Positions 30,896-32,975 of a DNA stretch of 32,975 bases are shown here, one piece after another. Position numbers and translations under genes: made by a program. Each line of letters begins with the position of its first letter. The stretch's first letter is position 1. Source of the DNA: a cf. Phormidesmis sp. LEGE 11477 (lineage in GTDB: Bacteria > Cyanobacteriota > Cyanobacteriia > Phormidesmidales > Phormidesmidaceae); assembly GCF_015207105.1 (NCBI RefSeq), contig NZ_JADEXO010000069.1:1-32975 (forward strand). Reading direction: 5' to 3'. The notes under the pieces were generated by a model that was not told the origin of the DNA, made no database searches, and was given only the letters and a program-made list of their open reading frames with translations.

Positions 30896-32598
30896 TGGGT
30901 GTGCAATGTATCAATACTTACTGTTTGTATTGGTCACAGCAGCAAGATCAAGATGTTTGCGAGCGGTGTGGCTGTTCGCTAATCATCAAAGAGCGCTTTC
31001 TCGCAACAAGTAAGTTAGGACAAGCTGACAATATATTCTCGTCGCCAAGGACTCAGACTTTTGATGCCATCGACCTAGAAACAAAGGACGAAGTTATCCT
31101 TCGAGTCGTTCACTCAAACGAAGAGAACTTAGTCAGACCACTCAAAGATGCAGTTACAGCACTAAGGTTCGTTCATTCACTGTCACCGCACTCTGGTGTC
31201 ATGCAGCTGGTCAAGCCGGACGAGTACGGCTACTTTACCTGGAGAATTCAACCAGACGAGCCAGATAGCCACTGCATGGTCACGCAAAAAGTCGCTGGAA
31301 TCACCTTGCAACAGTGGATCAATGCTAATGGAGCTGCTAGCGAAGCCCTAGCAATTCCATGGCTGCGCCAGATATTGACAGCTCTAAAGGAATTGCATCA
31401 TGCCAACTTCCTACATAGAGATATCAAACCAGAAAACATTATCGTTGAGCATAGTCATCGATTAGTCCTGATTGACTTAGATGCGATTTGCTCCATAGAT
31501 TCGGCACTACCAACATCCAACCCAGCTCAGAGGGCAGGGACAATCGCATACATGGCCCCTGAGCAGGCTAACGGGCAACCACTTCCTTCCAGCGATCTGT
31601 ATTCGGTTGGCCAGACAATGATTGAGCTTCTGACGGGGAAGCTTCCTTCCAAGGTGGCTCGAAACCCAAAGACTGGCAAGGTCAATTGGAGAAAGGAATC
31701 TTCAAGACTGTCGAAACCCCTAACCTTATTAGTGGATCTGCTCACTGAGCAAAGCGAACTTTACAGACCAGCGAGCGCAGATAGAGTTCTTAACCTGCTC
31801 ACTGAAGTAGAGTCTGAACTTGCTAGAAAGCAGAAGTGGCGCTGGCTAGATAACACGGTCGTGCGTGTTGTCGCAGTAGTAATACTCCTGTCCGCCTGTG
31901 TTGGAATCGGAGCATCTCTTTCTCAAACGCAGTCAGAAGCAGATAGGTTACTGGCAGAGGGCAACCAGCTAATCTTGAATGGGGCTTTAACTGAGGGCCT
32001 TGCTCTCATAGAAGAAGCGATCTCACTCGAACCTAATTCGGTCGAGCTATTGTCATCTCTGGCGATCGCGCAAGCTTTTCTAGGCGATACTAACGCGGCG
32101 ATCGCTAACTATGAAAAAGCCTTAGAGATTGAACCAGACAATCCCTATCTCTACTACAACCTGGCCAATGTGTACGAGCAGGTTGATCTGGAGCAGGCGA
32201 TTGAATACTACACAGTGGCCAGTGAGATGAATTCGTTTATCCGGGCAAATGCACTAAATAATCTAGCTAGAGCCTATCTGCTCACCGAGCAATTACAACT
32301 AGCAGAAGAAATACTGTCTATCCCTATCGAGAACATAGAAAACCCTCTTACTAGGGCAGCATTCTTTAAAAACTTAGGCTGGCTCAACTATCTAAAGGGC
32401 GACTTTGAGACGGCTAGAAGTCAGCTAGCACAGTCAATAGAGGCTTATGCCTACCAGCCAGATCCTTACTGTCTGTTAGCGCTCATACAGGAAGCAAGCG
32501 GTGAAGATAACTTCAACGATCGAATGACTTGCATCGGCGCTACCGCACCCATAGACAAACCAGAGGTGCAGAACTGGAAGCAGCAGCTCGGCGACTGA
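30895..32598 (+). CDS. Zinc-ribbon / Ser-Thr kinase-like / transmembrane / TPR protein
   Basis: 567 aa from a GTG at 30895 that overlaps the previous stop by 1 nt. The N-terminus has a zinc ribbon (C5, C10, C22, C25). A protein kinase-like domain follows (about 50-310) with H174-R-D-I-K-P-E-N and GTIAYMAPEQ. Deviations include R70 in VILRVV where the ATP-binding lysine is expected, no glycine-rich loop, and D194-L-D in place of DFG. The asparagine and HRD aspartate remain, so residual activity or a pseudokinase are both possible. A transmembrane helix at about 322-343 is followed by TPR repeats (about 350-560; for example ALTEGLALIEEAISLEPNS, then AAIANYEKALEIEPDNP). The kinase is thus cytoplasmic and the TPRs probably periplasmic. 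It is coupled to the NB-ARC-like ATPase. Confidence 0.85.
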   Translation: MGVQCINTYCLYWSQQQDQDVCERCGCSLIIKERFLATSKLGQADNIFSSPRTQTFDAIDLETKDEVILRVVHSNEENLVRPLKDAVTALRFVHSLSPHSGVMQLVKPDEYGYFTWRIQPDEPDSHCMVTQKVAGITLQQWINANGAASEALAIPWLRQILTALKELHHANFLHRDIKPENIIVEHSHRLVLIDLDAICSIDSALPTSNPAQRAGTIAYMAPEQANGQPLPSSDLYSVGQTMIELLTGKLPSKVARNPKTGKVNWRKESSRLSKPLTLLVDLLTEQSELYRPASADRVLNLLTEVESELARKQKWRWLDNTVVRVVAVVILLSACVGIGASLSQTQSEADRLLAEGNQLILNGALTEGLALIEEAISLEPNSVELLSSLAIAQAFLGDTNAAIANYEKALEIEPDNPYLYYNLANVYEQVDLEQAIEYYTVASEMNSFIRANALNNLARAYLLTEQLQLAEEILSIPIENIENPLTRAAFFKNLGWLNYLKGDFETARSQLAQSIEAYAYQPDPYCLLALIQEASGEDNFNDRMTCIGATAPIDKPEVQNWKQQLGD

Positions 32599-32975
32599 GG
32601 CTGATTCCCCAGCTAATCAAATCTAAGTATATACACTTATCAGCATTGTATTATAATCAGTCTAATCTGTATAGATTCTGTATAGACTGGTTAGATGTAG
32701 GTGCAATGCTTGCTCTGCCTTTCAACATCAACTAGCACGTCATATATTCAAAAAGCCTGCCTCTACAGCTTATTAATTCGCTTCAAATCACTATCTGGAC
32801 AGTGCGAAGTTTTTCTCTAAGTAGAATCTTTTCAGGAATCGGCAAAGTGATCGCGTAGAGTGCCGAACATTCCAGTACCGAAAAGGCAAGGAATGTTCGA
32901 GACTGGTTGAATTACCACACTCAACCAAATCAATTATGGAACTCTACACTCGCATTGAGCAAGTGCTCATGAGGC
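32599..32975. other. Terminal region with several inverted repeats, no confident gene
   Basis: It contains an inverted repeat CAGTCTA/TAGACTG at 32658-32689 enclosing AATCTGTATAGATT, a 10-bp repeat CGAACATTCC/GGAATGTTCG at 32864-32899, TGGTTGA/TCAACCA at 32904-32927, and TGAGCA/TGCTCA at 32956-32969. An ATG at 32936 opens a frame (MELYTRIEQVLMR) that runs off the window and could be a gene start, but 13 codons are too few to judge. The cluster may be an mRNA leader or a structured RNA. Confidence 0.45.
32864..32927. repeat. Two consecutive hairpins ahead of a possible gene start
   Basis: Stem 1 has arms at 32864-32873 and 32890-32899 (10 bp, loop 16 nt). Stem 2 has arms at 32904-32910 and 32921-32927 (7 bp, loop 10 nt). 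The stems are 4 nt apart, and an ATG follows at 32936. No T tract follows on the plus strand. Confidence 0.55.

Noticed and set aside
32529-32735. 68-aa plus-strand open frame at the end of the kinase gene
   Set aside because: It is out of frame inside a TPR gene and runs into AT-rich repeats; no family resemblance.
1-32975. Search for tRNA, rRNA and integrase attachment sites
   Set aside because: No cloverleaf, rRNA segment, tyrosine or serine recombinase, or direct-repeat att pair was recognised by eye.

Overview
The window looks like part of a large mobilisable or conjugative plasmid (or an integrated relative) from a cyanobacterium. The case for a cyanobacterium is the repeated HIP1 octamer GCGATCGC (for example 1511-1518, 5542-5549, 9572-9579) and typically cyanobacterial families: a vWA-MoxR-associated-type HTH joined to an NB-ARC-like ATPase, and a zinc-ribbon/kinase/TPR membrane protein. 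The case for a plasmid is a relaxase with its accessory protein, an oriT-like iteron region, a ParA-like ATPase, and plasmid-borne radC, topA and ssb genes. No rRNA, tRNA or ordinary chromosomal metabolic gene was seen. The genus cannot be told from the sequence alone.

Layout. 1-373 (minus): the 5' part of an IS200/IS605-type tnpB that runs off the left edge, followed by hairpins that may belong to the element end. 374-762: no gene, but a terminator, a perfect 30-bp palindrome and a second terminator right before radC. 763-8690 (plus): a nucleic-acid module of radC, a type IA topoisomerase, an SSB without the usual acidic tip, a small acidic protein and a 1319-aa protein. That large protein carries a DYDGD motif in a context resembling the catalytic double-psi beta-barrel of RNA polymerases (beta-prime, YonO and eukaryotic RdRP type). 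It is the most interesting gene here. 8808-10533 (plus): three small membrane proteins, with a duplicated 74-bp promoter/leader around a strong terminator.

10566-14362: the DNA-processing (transfer) region. A minus-strand operon (TraK-like DNA-binding protein, TraL/StbB-like ParA ATPase, coiled-coil membrane protein, TraD-like protein) diverges from a plus-strand pair (RHH accessory protein and MobA/VirD2-type relaxase). Between them lie four 23-bp iterons, the arrangement known around oriT in RP4 and R388. 14659-17606: a secreted peptidoglycan hydrolase (transglycosylase-like plus M23 peptidase), probably for moving DNA or the apparatus through the wall, and a secreted protein overlapping it. 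The hydrolase signal peptide lies upstream of every in-frame ATG.

17685-29023 (plus): small proteins, a 729-aa acidic protein, and a 2675-aa fusion of adenine-specific DNA methyltransferase and SNF2-like helicase with a long repeat-rich tail, of the kind found as anti-restriction (DarB-like) proteins on phages and plasmids. The 729-aa and 2675-aa proteins appear to share a C-terminal module. 29020-29427 (minus): a small possible RHH protein. 29663-32598 (plus): a two-gene unit of an NB-ARC-like ATPase and a kinase-like zinc-ribbon/TPR membrane protein, both with substitutions at key catalytic positions. 32599-32975: no confident gene, several inverted repeats.

A plausible working picture: the transfer region nicks and moves the plasmid as single-stranded DNA. 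TopA, SSB and the polymerase-like protein could handle or prime the incoming strand, and the methyltransferase-helicase and RadC could help it establish against host restriction. The roles of the polymerase-like protein and of the final two-gene unit are inference.
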